64,000 bases of DNA from Sphingobacteriales bacterium 44-15 (GTDB lineage Bacteria; Bacteroidota; Bacteroidia; Chitinophagales; Chitinophagaceae), in assembly GCA_001899685.1 (NCBI GenBank), contig MKWG01000006.1:181319-245318 (forward strand). The letters run 5' to 3'. The position numbers were made by a program, and so were the translations under genes. The notes under the pieces are model-generated. The model worked only from the letters and a program-made list of their open reading frames with translations, made no database searches and was not told the DNA's origin. Shown here one piece after another: positions 17,204 through 26,185 of the stretch (position 1 is its first letter; every line of letters begins with the position of its first letter).

Positions 17204-18208
17204 ATGGACAGAAAACATTTTATTGGTTCTCTTATTACAGCCGGCGCTGCCTTATCTTCATTTAAAGATCATGCCGGCACTGCTCCAAACATTCCTCCTC
17301 CGCTCCGGCGGGGAGATACCATCGGTATTACTTCGCCGGCGGGTTATATCACAGCGGAAGAGCTGCAGCCTGCAATACGGCAGATCGAAAGCTGGGGCTT
17401 AAAAATAAAGATCGGCAATACTATTGGCAAGCGTGATTTCAGCTTTGGCGGCACAGATGCTGAAAGGGCGGAGGACCTACAGCAAATGCTTGATGATGCT
17501 TCTATTAAAGCTATTATGTGCGCACGCGGCGGCTATGGCGCCGTCAGGATCGTTGACAGGCTGAATTTCTCAAAATTCCAGGCAAAGCCCAAATGGATCA
17601 TTGGCTTTAGCGACATTACAGTGCTGCATTCCCATATCAACAGCAATTATAATATAGCTACCGTACATTCTAAAATGTGCAACAGCTTTCCGGAAGACTG
17701 GGCAAAAGCTGAGCAGGTGCAGATAGATTCTATCTTATCTATAAAGGACGCTCTTACGGGAGTAAAGATGCAATATAGTATACCAGCCAATGAGCATAAC
17801 AGGAAAGGCATTGCCGAAGCAACACTCACCGGTGGCAACCTTAAAACACTTGAAACCCTTGAGGCGACAAAGTCGGAAATCAAAACCGCGGGAAAGTTTT
17901 TATTTGTGGAAGATACCGGCGAATATCTTTACAGCATTGACAGGATGTTCTGGAATCTTAAGCGGACAGGAAAGCTGTCCCGCCTGAAAGGGCTCATCAT
18001 AGGCGGCTTCAAAATAAAGCCCGATGATCCCGGCGATGAATTCGGAAGAACACTCTATGATATCGTGTGGGAAAAAGTAAAAGAATACGATTACCCCGTT
18101 TGCTTTGATTTTCCCGTAGGCCATCAGAAAAATAATGTTGCGCTGAAATGCGGTGTATTACACCGGTTAAGCGTAACCGCAGATAAAGTTGAACTGGCAG
18201 AGATATGA
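17204..18208 (+). CDS. LD-carboxypeptidase (peptidase S66), exported-type copy
   Basis: S66 peptidases cut the L,D bond that holds the terminal D-Ala of tetrapeptides, in murein recycling. This 334-residue copy has an extra N-terminus with a hydrophobic stretch (FIGSLITAGAALSSF) before the enzyme begins at PLRRGDTIGITSPAG (about residue 28), so it may be exported or membrane-attached. The nucleophile serine lies in WIIGFSDIT, the glutamate in LFVEDTGEYL, and the histidine in FPVGHQKNN, completing the Ser-Glu-His triad. The start at ATG 17204 follows an AT-rich stretch. The earlier frame from 17102 reads through a repeat and was rejected. A paralogue follows 90 bp downstream. The TGA stop lies inside a GAGCTAT repeat. 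Confidence 0.88.
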   Translation: MDRKHFIGSLITAGAALSSFKDHAGTAPNIPPPLRRGDTIGITSPAGYITAEELQPAIRQIESWGLKIKIGNTIGKRDFSFGGTDAERAEDLQQMLDDASIKAIMCARGGYGAVRIVDRLNFSKFQAKPKWIIGFSDITVLHSHINSNYNIATVHSKMCNSFPEDWAKAEQVQIDSILSIKDALTGVKMQYSIPANEHNRKGIAEATLTGGNLKTLETLEATKSEIKTAGKFLFVEDTGEYLYSIDRMFWNLKRTGKLSRLKGLIIGGFKIKPDDPGDEFGRTLYDIVWEKVKEYDYPVCFDFPVGHQKNNVALKCGVLHRLSVTADKVELAEI

Positions 18209-18290
18209 GCTATCGGCTATGAGCTATGAGCAGTGAGCTATCGGCTCATGGCTCATGGCTCACCGCTCATAGCTGAAACCTGAAACCTCT
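18204..18290. repeat. GAGCTAT heptad array between the two LD-carboxypeptidase genes
   Basis: Words of the GAGCTAT/GGCTCAT type run tandemly for about 70 nt and then change to GCTGAAACCTGAAACC. Direct and inverted halves allow a hairpin. The TGA stop codon of the upstream gene (18206-18208) is part of the first word, ATATGAGCTAT. Confidence 0.7.
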
Positions 18291-18298
18291 AATAAACA

Positions 18299-19213
18299 AT
18301 GATCACCATTCCCCCATACCTCAAAAAAGGAGATACCATCGGTATTACATGCCCTGCCGGATATATGGAGTATAAGAAGGCAGCAACCTGTATTGCTACG
18401 TTAAAAAGATGGGGCTACCATGTACAGGCAGGAAAGACCGTAGGAGGCGAATCCGGCAGTTATTTTTCCGGCACAGATGAAGAAAGGCTTGCCGACCTGC
18501 AGACAATGATGGATGACGACAATATTCATGCGATCCTTTGCGGGCGCGGCGGTTATGGCGTAGGGCGTATTATTGAGCAGATCAATTTTAAAAAATTCAT
18601 TAAAAAGCCGAAATGGATCATTGGCTTCAGTGATATCACCATACTGCATGCCCATATTTTCTCGAATTATAAAATTGCCACACTGCATGCACCTATGGCA
18701 GCAGCATTTAACGATGGCGGAAGCAAAAATGTTTTTGTAGGCTCATTAAGAAAAGCATTGCAGGGCACAGCAAATAATTACAGCATTGCATCCGGCCCGT
18801 ACAACAGGAAAGGGGAAGCCACCGGTAAGCTTGTTGGCGGCAATCTTTCTTTACTTGCCCATATATGCGGCACTTCCTCCGATCTCAATACCAAAGGAAA
18901 GATACTTTTTATAGAGGATGTTGGTGAATACCTGTATAATATAGACCGCATGTTGTACCAGCTAAAAAGGAACGGGAAGCTTGATAAGCTTGAAGGCCTG
19001 ATCGTAGGAGGGTTTACTGATACAAAAGACACCTCGCGACCTTTCGGATCTACTATATACGAGATCGTGTATCACCTGGTAGATGAGTACAGCTTCCCGG
19101 TAGCTTTTGATTTTCCCGTAAGCCATGGCAAAGAAAATTATGCATTAAAAACAGGCGCTGAATACCACTTAAAAGTGACAAGGCAAAAAGTTGTGCTGAG
19201 AGAAAAAAGCTAA
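18299..19213 (+). CDS. LD-carboxypeptidase (peptidase S66), cytosolic-type copy
   Basis: This 304-residue enzyme is a tandem paralogue of the preceding gene. It lacks any signal sequence and starts directly with MITIPPYLKKGDTIGITCPAG, as cytosolic LdcA proteins do. The triad residues are visible: Ser in WIIGFSDIT, Glu in LFIEDVGEYL, His in FPVSHGKEN. The glycine-rich GRGGYGVGRI loop before the serine is also conserved. The pair probably acts on the same bond in two compartments or on two muropeptide forms, which is inference. The gene ends before a 17-bp-stem inverted repeat. Confidence 0.9.
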   Translation: MITIPPYLKKGDTIGITCPAGYMEYKKAATCIATLKRWGYHVQAGKTVGGESGSYFSGTDEERLADLQTMMDDDNIHAILCGRGGYGVGRIIEQINFKKFIKKPKWIIGFSDITILHAHIFSNYKIATLHAPMAAAFNDGGSKNVFVGSLRKALQGTANNYSIASGPYNRKGEATGKLVGGNLSLLAHICGTSSDLNTKGKILFIEDVGEYLYNIDRMLYQLKRNGKLDKLEGLIVGGFTDTKDTSRPFGSTIYEIVYHLVDEYSFPVAFDFPVSHGKENYALKTGAEYHLKVTRQKVVLREKS

Positions 19214-19233
19214 GGTTTTCGGAAAAGGGAAGA

Positions 19234-19283
19234 GCCGCGGATGCACGAATAAATACATTAAAATCCATTCGTGCATCCGTGGC
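19234..19283. terminator. 17-bp inverted repeat between convergent genes, possible bidirectional terminator
   Basis: The arms 19234-19250 and 19267-19283 pair over 17 bp with a single G-T position, around a 16-nt AT-rich loop. It sits between the converging ends of the LD-carboxypeptidase gene and the T9SS cargo gene. No strong T-run follows directly, so it may instead be a dispersed palindromic repeat with a terminator-like effect. Confidence 0.5.
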
Positions 19284-19288
19284 TATCA

Positions 19289-21004
19289 TCACTGCTTTAT
19301 TATTTTCCCCGCAGCTATTCCTCCGTTTTCAGCCAGCACCTGCACCATATATATCCCGCTTTTCCATCCGCTGGTACCGGAAACAAGCATTGCGTTCTTC
19401 CCGCTGCTTACCACAAATTGTTTCATCAGTTTTACCTGCCCGTTAACATCAAATACCCTCACAGTGACAGTACCTTTTTGCGCGGACTGGTATTCAAGTG
19501 TAAAATTCCCGGTAAAGGGATTAGGAAGTCCCCGGAGCGTTGCCAGGGAAACAGTACTGTTTAAAGTAATTGTTCTGATCTCACTGTATTTCAACTGTCC
19601 GTCGGGCTCTGCAGCGCAGATGCGATAATAAATTGTTCCCGAAACATCACTTCCAACCGTATTATCATTAAAGCGGTAGTTTGTTTGATTGATATCGGCC
19701 GGGATATTGGCAACGGCGGAAAAGTCCTTCCCGTTAAAGCTCCTCTGTACTAAAAAAGTTGTTCCTTCATCAAAACGTACCGACCAGTTTACCACAGGTA
19801 TGCCTGCTGAAACCGTTACCGTAAAATCATCCCATGTCACCGGCAGTATCACATACTGCACATATTGAACAGAGCAGGAGTAATTGCTGGTGCCCACTGT
19901 ATCCGGCGCGGCAATCACGGTATACTTTGCATTGGCATATACAGTGCCCCACTGATCATCAAATACCTGGCTGGTATTGGTACGGTTGACCGTATAGATT
20001 TTCAGCACATCGGTAGTTGTTCCGCTTTGCCCGACTGATGCACTGCTGCCGAGGGTGCTTTTTCCTGTAATGTACATAAAACCATTACCGGTGATCTTAC
20101 CATAGTTTGTAAAACTGCCTGTTTTTATCACGCCATTGTCTGAACTGTATATGGTACCGCTGTTAGTGAAAGAAGATGCATTTTTACTGCTGGTTGCCCA
20201 AAGTATTCCATTGTTGTATACCTTGGTACTGCTGTTATTTATTGTTATGCCCTCATCTGCTACCAGGCGGCAGGTATTGGTAACAGTGCCCCCACCGAAA
20301 GTAATTGTTTTCTTGGCATAGAACATTCCTTCATTAGTTACCGTGCCATTACTGCTGCTAAAGCTACCGCCAATAGTCAGGCTCTTTTTATTGATTATCG
20401 TTGAATTTGAGTTGAACTTAAAATCCCCGGTCACCGCTATATCACTGTAATTGGTGATAGTGCCGCCATTGCTGTTGAAATTACTGCTTATAGTCAGGTT
20501 CCTGGTATTGGTCACTGTTGAGCTGGAGTTGATATTAAATTCCCCGTTTATTATGATATCGCCATCATTACTAATATTGCCGCCATTTACATTCAAAGCA
20601 ACCGAGCTGTTGAACGTAATAGTACCACCGGCATAATTGTACCAATTCTGTGCACTGCCGTTCATCTGGGTGCCGCCATTTACAGTGATCACCCCATAAT
20701 TCTGAAGAGAAAATCCTTTTTCCGTTTGCAAAGAAGGAAGAATAGCTGTGCCGTATATAACGTATTTGCTCCTGTACCCGTTCACACCGGAAGGCTTAAA
20801 GGTAGCGCCGCCTGCCACTGTCACTTTTCCCCCGTTATTCCAGTCGTTGATATTTCCCGTAAAAGTGCCCTGCTTTATATACAGGCTGTCGCCGGTTTGA
20901 AGGGTATACGTTGTTGAGGTACCGTTATCTACGTAGGTTGTTTGCCCTGTAGCTGAGGCTGATACAATGCCGGTCATTAAAAGAGATAAAGTAAAAGTTT
21001 TCAT
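19289..21004 (-). CDS. Secreted repeat protein with T9SS type A sorting domain
   Basis: The 571-residue protein starts with a Sec signal peptide (MKTFTLSLLMTGIVSASATG, cut near residue 20). Residues about 25-330 are rich in Gly, Asn, Thr and Ser with short recurring strand units such as ITNYSDIAVTGDF and LTIGGSFSSSNG, the pattern of a beta-helix or adhesin-like solenoid. A fibronectin-like domain follows (about 390-485, SVQYVQYVILPVTWDDFTV... onward). The last 80 residues match T9SS type A sorting domains: PNPFTGNFTLEY, VRVFDVNGQVK, and GIYMVQVL near the end. It should cross the outer membrane through SprA and be anchored or released there. The ligand is unknown. Confidence 0.85.
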   Translation of the reverse strand: MKTFTLSLLMTGIVSASATGQTTYVDNGTSTTYTLQTGDSLYIKQGTFTGNINDWNNGGKVTVAGGATFKPSGVNGYRSKYVIYGTAILPSLQTEKGFSLQNYGVITVNGGTQMNGSAQNWYNYAGGTITFNSSVALNVNGGNISNDGDIIINGEFNINSSSTVTNTRNLTISSNFNSNGGTITNYSDIAVTGDFKFNSNSTIINKKSLTIGGSFSSSNGTVTNEGMFYAKKTITFGGGTVTNTCRLVADEGITINNSSTKVYNNGILWATSSKNASSFTNSGTIYSSDNGVIKTGSFTNYGKITGNGFMYITGKSTLGSSASVGQSGTTTDVLKIYTVNRTNTSQVFDDQWGTVYANAKYTVIAAPDTVGTSNYSCSVQYVQYVILPVTWDDFTVTVSAGIPVVNWSVRFDEGTTFLVQRSFNGKDFSAVANIPADINQTNYRFNDNTVGSDVSGTIYYRICAAEPDGQLKYSEIRTITLNSTVSLATLRGLPNPFTGNFTLEYQSAQKGTVTVRVFDVNGQVKLMKQFVVSSGKNAMLVSGTSGWKSGIYMVQVLAENGGIAAGKIIKQ

Positions 21005-21265
21005 AATGCTTACTTAGGGTTCAGAAAATCATGCATACAAGTAAACACTTAGTGAAAGATTTTATTATTGATGTATAAACATTTATTTAAACTAAATATT
21101 TACACTTATAAACTTCATCCGTTTAGGTAATTCTACGAAACATTAATAGTAATTATACTAATTATCTTATGTCAACGGGGAGCGCAAATAAAAAGGAAGA
21201 TATCTGCCTGTTCATATTTATATTATGAGCCTGTCGCCAGTACTACTATGCAGCCCAATTGCGTC

Positions 21266-21288
21266 GCCTGCCTGCCGGACAGGCAGGC
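21266..21288. repeat. REP-like palindrome GCCTGCCTG-CCGGA-CAGGCAGGC
   Basis: A perfect 9-bp stem closes a 5-nt loop in the gap upstream of the T9SS cargo gene. The same CCTGNCTG...CAGGCAGG core recurs at 39202-39221 and, altered, in the insert at 40022-40061. No gene covers it. The rest of 21005-21448 holds an AT-rich likely promoter region of the cargo gene and a heptad array, and nothing else I can recognise. Confidence 0.55.
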
Positions 21289-21355
21289 ACCCTTCAACGT
21301 TCTGCCCGTTATTGGGCATTAGGCAGGCTGGCGCAAACTGGCAAAAAGCAAAAAA

Positions 21356-21400
21356 AGTGAATATGTGAGACGTCAAACGTGAGATGTGAGACGTCAGCAA
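21356..21400. repeat. GTGAGAC heptad array upstream of the decayed cytochrome gene
   Basis: About six GTGARAY-type words follow each other (GTGAATATGTGAGACGTCAAAC, then GTGAGATGTGAGACGTCAGC). It lies between the T9SS cargo gene and the pseudogene and has no inverted half here. Confidence 0.6.
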
Positions 21401-21448
21401 CCATTATTGCCAAATACAGTAAGGCAGTACCGTTAATAAATATATCTT

Positions 21449-22222
21449 ATGAGATTTTCTAAAACGCTTCTTTTACCGGCAGCCCGCGCCAACTGTCCGG
21501 CATATTCAGTCCAAACGATATTGCAAAACGATATAACGGTATTGCCGCAGCGCCGGAGCAACTGGCTTTAAAGATAATTAAAGGCGGATCGGGCAACTGG
21601 GGTGCTGTACCTATGACACCTCACCCTGACCTGGCCATGCATGAGGTGTTTAAAATAGTAGAATATATTTTGCAATTACAACCGCTGGCATCTGTTAAAA
21701 AACTACAACAGCATACCCATACGGCAAAGCCAGTTAAACCGCAGGCTGGAACAGCGGCAATGAAAGAAGATACAGTTCCCGGCGACAGGTTCCCGCTGCA
21801 GTCGGTACATCCGGCCTTTACCCTGGAACAGGTCCGGCCTTCAGGGTTCATGCCGCGAGTAGCCGCTATGGATTTTTTCCCCGACGGGCGTTTGCTGGGC
21901 AGAGCCTGGCGGACTGGAAATAGAATTTACTAAGCCTGTACAGTCTGCAGCTACCATAACGGCCCGAGATATAACCGCCAAACAATGGTGGTACCTCCCT
22001 ACTGCCACTTACGGAGGTCCTAAAATGGACGAAGCGCAGCTCCCAGTAACTCGTATAGAGGTACGTGAAAACGGGAAAAAACTATTCCTGCAACTGGAAG
22101 GCATGAAAAGCGATCATGTAATATACCTACACCTTAACCGCGGAACGATAAAGAGCAGTAGCGGCGAGTTGTTATGGAGCACAGAAACCTGGTATACAAT
22201 GAATAATATACCGGGGCGGTAA
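21449..22222 (+). pseudogene. Remnant of a multidomain cytochrome c / sugar dehydrogenase-like protein
   Basis: Three pieces in two reading frames line up with one large exported protein family. The frame through 21508-21650 reads SPNDIAKRYNGIAAAPEQLA and continues to GGSGNWGAVPM, the second half of a small c-type cytochrome that keeps the Met ligand but has lost its CxxCH. The same frame continues to SVHPAFTLEQVRPSGFMPRV, like the start of a sorbosone dehydrogenase-like beta-propeller, but stops at 21933. From 21911 a different frame encodes GLEIEFTKPVQ, then QWWYLPTATYGGPKMDEAQL and finally WYTMNNIPGR, the typical C-terminal domain. The propeller body is missing, so a large internal deletion plus frameshifts has destroyed the gene. 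The intact relative would have been a periplasmic electron-transfer dehydrogenase. Confidence 0.7.
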
Positions 22223-22282
22223 AAATAGGTATAAAAAAAGGACGTTCATGAAAAGCCCGGACTGGGAGCAATACAGCAGCCA

Positions 22283-23989
22283 TCACAAATTTCCTTTCTT
22301 AAGCTCTTCAACCCCGTAGTCAACAGCCCTGGCCGTGATCGCCATAAAAGTGAGCGATGGGTTTTGTGTGCCGGTAGATGTCATGCAGGCGCCATCAGTT
22401 ACAAATACATTTTTACAGGTATGCAGTTGGTTCCACCCGTTCAGCAGGGAAGTTTTGGGATCCAGCCCCATCCTTACGCCGCCCATTTCATGAATATCCA
22501 GGCCAGGAGCCTGCCTGCTGTCGTGAAAAGCAATATTTTTAGCGCCGGCGACATCGAGCATTTCAGCAGCCTGTTCCGAAAAATCCTTCAGTACCAGCTC
22601 ATCATTGTGATCATAGCCCACCGACACGATAAGCTCGGGCAGTCCCATCTCGTCAACTTTATCTTTGCTCAACCGTACATGATTACTTTCTTTAGGTATG
22701 GTCTCTCCCTGCATCATCATATACACACTCCACCCGCCTGCACCTGTTAAGGTATCTTTCAGGCTTTCTCCTAGTCCGATATCATCAGGAACAGCGCGAC
22801 TCCAGCCCTGCCGGGTGGCAGAGTAAAATGTCATATACCCTCTCTGGAAATTGCTGTCCTGCTTATATACATTCCTGAAGTTAGGCATCATAACAGCACA
22901 GGGCCTCCTGCCAAAATAGTAAGCATCCAGCATGCCTTCCATAGTTGCGGTTAGGCTTCCCCGGTAGTTGTGGAAGGCAACGAATTTTCCTAACAGCCCG
23001 TTATCATTTCCCAGCCCCTGCGGAAACCTTGCAGAAACAGAATTAAGCAGGATATGATTGGTACTAAGCGTTGACGCATTTACAAAAATAATTCCGGCAT
23101 AATACGCTGTCATTTTCTTCGTATGCATATCCATTACCATCACACCTGTAGCCTTACCTTTCCTGTCATCATATATCACCGAATGCACCACACTGTCGGG
23201 TAACAGGCTGAGATTCCCTGTTTTTTTTGCCCAGGGCAAAGTAGATGAATTAGAACTGAAATAGCCTCCATACGGGCAACCTCTTTCACACAGGCTACGC
23301 GCCTGGCATTGCCCCCGCCCCTGTTCAATATGAACTTGTTGCGGTTGGGTAAGATGAGCGCACCGGCCAATTACAACATGCCTGTTTTTGTAGCGGCTTA
23401 CAATGCTTTCTCTTATACTGGTCTCGCATGTATTAAACTGCCAGGGCGGTAAAAATTCTCCGTCCGGCAGCACTTCCAGCCCGTCTTTATTACCGCTTAC
23501 TCCGATAAAGCGTTCCACATAACTATACCACGGCGCCAGCTCATCATACCCGAAGGGCCATGGCACTGCAAACCCATCTCTCGCCGGGCCCTCAAAATCA
23601 AACCTGCTCCACCGCTGCACCTGCCTTGCCCACAACAATGATTTGCCTCCCACCTGGTTACCCCTGATCCAGTCAAACGGTTGCTCCTGGGTATAGGTTT
23701 GATCTTTGTCTTTCAGAAAAAAATGAGCGGCTGTTTCATTAAAAGCATAACATCTTGACACCACAGGGTTATCCTTAAGCACTTCTATTGTATTTCTGCC
23801 CCGGTGCGGAAAATCCCAGGGATTTTTAAAGGTGGTAGGATAATCTTTCAGGTGCTCTACATTTCTCCCTCTTTCAATTACCAGTGTTTTTAATCCTTTA
23901 TCACAGAGCTCTTTTGCTGCCCAGCCTCCGCTTATACCCGAGCCCACTACAATGGCATCGTAAGTATTATTGTCATTTGATTTTCCCAT
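22283..23989 (-). CDS. GMC family oxidoreductase (FAD-dependent)
   Basis: The 568-residue protein has the N-terminal FAD-binding motif AIVVGSGISGGWAAKEL (residues 12-28) and, near the end, HEMGGVRMG and a final TGTQNPSLTFMAITARAV segment that carry the GMC active-site His and Asn. It most resembles the bacterial subgroup that oxidises sugars or sugar acids with a small partner subunit (gluconate 2-dehydrogenase subunit 3). No such subunit lies beside it. No signal peptide is seen. It converges on the decayed cytochrome/dehydrogenase gene, which may once have belonged to the same oxidation pathway. The substrate cannot be read from the sequence. Confidence 0.88.
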   Translation of the reverse strand: MGKSNDNNTYDAIVVGSGISGGWAAKELCDKGLKTLVIERGRNVEHLKDYPTTFKNPWDFPHRGRNTIEVLKDNPVVSRCYAFNETAAHFFLKDKDQTYTQEQPFDWIRGNQVGGKSLLWARQVQRWSRFDFEGPARDGFAVPWPFGYDELAPWYSYVERFIGVSGNKDGLEVLPDGEFLPPWQFNTCETSIRESIVSRYKNRHVVIGRCAHLTQPQQVHIEQGRGQCQARSLCERGCPYGGYFSSNSSTLPWAKKTGNLSLLPDSVVHSVIYDDRKGKATGVMVMDMHTKKMTAYYAGIIFVNASTLSTNHILLNSVSARFPQGLGNDNGLLGKFVAFHNYRGSLTATMEGMLDAYYFGRRPCAVMMPNFRNVYKQDSNFQRGYMTFYSATRQGWSRAVPDDIGLGESLKDTLTGAGGWSVYMMMQGETIPKESNHVRLSKDKVDEMGLPELIVSVGYDHNDELVLKDFSEQAAEMLDVAGAKNIAFHDSRQAPGLDIHEMGGVRMGLDPKTSLLNGWNQLHTCKNVFVTDGACMTSTGTQNPSLTFMAITARAVDYGVEELKKGNL

Positions 23990-24085
23990 AGCCTAATTTA
24001 TAGATAATATCAGAATCCTGTATTTAATTTTTACCGGTGCTATACACTTGGTGTTAAGTCAATCAAAATTATAGCTGTATGTTTT

Positions 24086-24226
24086 CGTGAGCGGTGAGAT
24101 GAGAAAAGTGAATACCTCCCGGTTGAACGCTGTTCGGGCGGGGCGCCAGCGTATAGTGAACATATCGTTCACTTGTGTATCTCACGTCTCACTTTTCACG
24201 TCTCACATTCTCACCTTTCATGTCTC
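24086..24226. repeat. GTGAGAC-type array with inverted half, between GMC gene and cox operon
   Basis: Direct words (GTGAGCGGTGAGATGAG) occur at 24086-24110 and inverted words (CTCACGTCTCACTTTTCACG onwards) at 24180-24226, with a small palindrome GTGAACATATCGTTCAC between them. The intergenic stretch 23990-24312 holds only this array and the terminator that follows. Confidence 0.6.
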
Positions 24227-24252
24227 TCCGCTTACATTTTCCCGTCAGCAGC

Positions 24253-24288
24253 ACAAAAAAAACCATCGTTATACACGATGGTCTTTTT
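24253..24288 (-). terminator. Intrinsic terminator of the act-cta operon
   Basis: Read on the minus strand, the stem ACCATCG/CGATGGT (7 bp, 7-nt loop, at 24262-24282) is followed by a run of eight T. It lies 24 bp after the stop of the last gene, ctaF. An A-rich left flank extends pairing with the T-run, so it is a strong terminator and may work in both directions. Confidence 0.8.
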
Positions 24289-24312
24289 GCAATACGATCT
24301 GTATTAATGTTA

Positions 24313-24750
24313 TCAATCCAGCCCGCCGGGTTTTTGCGCATCGTGCGCTGCCGGCGCCACCTGTTCGGTAGAAGGCCTGTCAAATTTATTACGGAGATTT
24401 TTCCATGCCACGCCATCCCAAAGGAAGGCGGTAACAAACCATATAAATAACAACAGCGGTACCAATATAGTAAGCTTCATATTTCTTATTTCATCACCCA
24501 GATGCATGAAAATAGAAACAATATAAACGGCTTTGCATAACGATAAAATGATCATTCCGCCTTTTACAAAAAGCAGTAGCCATCCTTCCATGTGAAATAT
24601 ATAGTGCGACAAGCCAAGCGCAAGCTCCGCAATAGTAAGTACCAGGAGTATCCAGAAGGTCTTCCATATCCGTTTTGTATTAGGAGCCGGCTCGTGGGCG
24701 AATGTGATCTCCGGGGAGGAAGCTATAGCTTGCTGATGTTCATGTTCCAT
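24313..24750 (-). CDS. ctaF: Cytochrome c oxidase subunit IV
   Basis: This 145-residue protein has a soluble N-terminus of about 28 residues and three membrane helices (about 30-50, 58-78, 87-108). The middle one contains a conserved MIILSLCKAVYIVSIFMHLGDE, typical of prokaryotic COX4 (CyoD/CtaF-like). It stabilises the oxidase core in the inner membrane. It is the last gene of the operon, 36 bp after ctaE, and a clear terminator follows. Confidence 0.88.
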   Translation of the reverse strand: MEHEHQQAIASSPEITFAHEPAPNTKRIWKTFWILLVLTIAELALGLSHYIFHMEGWLLLFVKGGMIILSLCKAVYIVSIFMHLGDEIRNMKLTILVPLLLFIWFVTAFLWDGVAWKNLRNKFDRPSTEQVAPAAHDAQKPGGLD

Positions 24751-24786
24751 ATTATGCTAATACTTTTATTATAATTTTGTTTTGCG

Positions 24787-25530
24787 TTAGATGAGATAAA
24801 AACAAAGGAATACAAATACCCAGACAAGATCCACAAAGTGCCAGTACAGCCCTACTTTTTCAATCATCTCATAATGTCCCAGGCGATCAAAACGGCCGCC
24901 CCTTGTCCAGAAATACATCAGGATGTTCAGCATTACCCCACTGAAAACGTGGAAGCCATGGAACCCCGTGATGCCAAAAAAGAAACTGCCAAAACCTATG
25001 GGTCCGGGCACAGTTACCTGGTGCCCGTCGTGCATTAATCCCGGCACAGCAGGTCCGAAGGGATTCATGGAAATAGTAGTACCGATCTCCTTCACCACTC
25101 CGTCGATCAAAACAGGATGGCTCCCCGTAATAAGGTGGGTCCACTCCCATGCCTGGCATCCAAGGAACATAAAGCCTCCGAGGATAGTCCACAGCAGCCA
25201 TTTTTCAACCCCCGCCCTGTTTCTCTTGTGTCCTTCATGCACTGCCAATACCATCGTTACCGAGCTCATGATCAATATGAAGGTCATTAGGCTGACAAAC
25301 GCAAGTGGAAGGTCGGCATGCCCCATAAGCGGGAAAGCATTATACACGTGGTTGGGATCCGGCCAATATGGCTGACTCACCCTTATAGTACCATAGGAGA
25401 TCAGCAATGCGCCAAATGTAAAAGTATCACTCAACAGGAAGAGCCACATCATAAGCTTTCCGTAGCTGACATTATAAGGGCTTTTCCCTCCCGTCCACCA
25501 TTTATATCCGGCCGGTACGTGTGTTGACAT
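24787..25530 (-). CDS. ctaE: Cytochrome c oxidase subunit III
   Basis: The 247-residue protein shows the seven-helix pattern of COX3, with the conserved glutamate-containing segment AWEWTHLI (about residue 127), FFGITGFHGFHVFSGV (about 188) and the closing YWHFVDLVWVFVFL. COX3 binds lipid and supports proton uptake into subunit I. A shorter subunit III-like protein is encoded just upstream in the same operon. The two are not copies of equal length. Confidence 0.92.
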   Translation of the reverse strand: MSTHVPAGYKWWTGGKSPYNVSYGKLMMWLFLLSDTFTFGALLISYGTIRVSQPYWPDPNHVYNAFPLMGHADLPLAFVSLMTFILIMSSVTMVLAVHEGHKRNRAGVEKWLLWTILGGFMFLGCQAWEWTHLITGSHPVLIDGVVKEIGTTISMNPFGPAVPGLMHDGHQVTVPGPIGFGSFFFGITGFHGFHVFSGVMLNILMYFWTRGGRFDRLGHYEMIEKVGLYWHFVDLVWVFVFLCFYLI

Positions 25531-25567
25531 GCAGTTGAAATTTAATTAAAGAATTATTCAATAGTTT

Positions 25568-26143
25568 TTAATGTAACAGACTAAAAAATATAAACAGGTA
25601 CACCCACAAAATATCTACAAAATGCCAGTATGTGGCCACGATCTCTACCGGGATAATATCATAATTACGTTTTTTGCTGCTGAATGCTTTGAAAAAAATA
25701 ATAATGAGAGCAATCACCCCGCCCAGCACATGCACAATATGCAACCCTGCAATAGCCAGCACAAAAGAATAAGCGGCATTGGATCCCATACCTATCATTT
25801 TCATCCCGAGGGACTGAAATGTATAAAACCCAACAACCTGCATGATCATGAAAACCACTCCAAGTATACCCGTAATGGCAAAGAACAAACGATACCTCGG
25901 CATTTCCCGCTCCCTGAAAGCTCTTACAGCAATCTGCACCGTAACACTGCTTATCAATATCACAATGGTAGAATACAGGAATATGCCCGGGAGCTTAAAA
26001 CTCTCCCACCCCGGCTGGCTGCGCTTTACTATATAAGCGCTGGTCAGCCCGGCAAACATCATTATTATACCCGCCAGACCTAACCACAGGTTAAACTTGT
26101 ACGGATGAATTTTTTTACGCTGCACACTCATCGCTTCACTCAT
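25568..26143 (-). CDS. Second, short cytochrome c oxidase subunit III-like protein
   Basis: This 191-residue protein has five membrane helices and ends with the COX3 signature ATYWHFVDILWVYLFIFFSL. AIAGLHIVHVLGGVIALI matches the central COX3 helix. It lacks the first two helices of the standard subunit, as is common for the short form found beside full-length ctaE in Bacteroidota. It probably forms part of the same aa3 complex. It lies 42 bp after the heme O synthase gene. Confidence 0.88.
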   Translation of the reverse strand: MSEAMSVQRKKIHPYKFNLWLGLAGIIMMFAGLTSAYIVKRSQPGWESFKLPGIFLYSTIVILISSVTVQIAVRAFREREMPRYRLFFAITGILGVVFMIMQVVGFYTFQSLGMKMIGMGSNAAYSFVLAIAGLHIVHVLGGVIALIIIFFKAFSSKKRNYDIIPVEIVATYWHFVDILWVYLFIFFSLLH

Positions 26144-26185
26144 TATTTTCTTTATTTCAGGTTATCACAATGCCGTTGGTGCCTG

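Noticed and set aside
19220..21450. CRISPR array from the recurring short words in intergenic DNA
   Set aside because: Words are 7-nt tandem units without spacers of constant length, and no cas gene is present.
24787..26143. Duplicate subunit III genes as an unusual expansion
   Set aside because: A short five-helix form beside the full seven-helix form is common in oxidase operons of this phylum.
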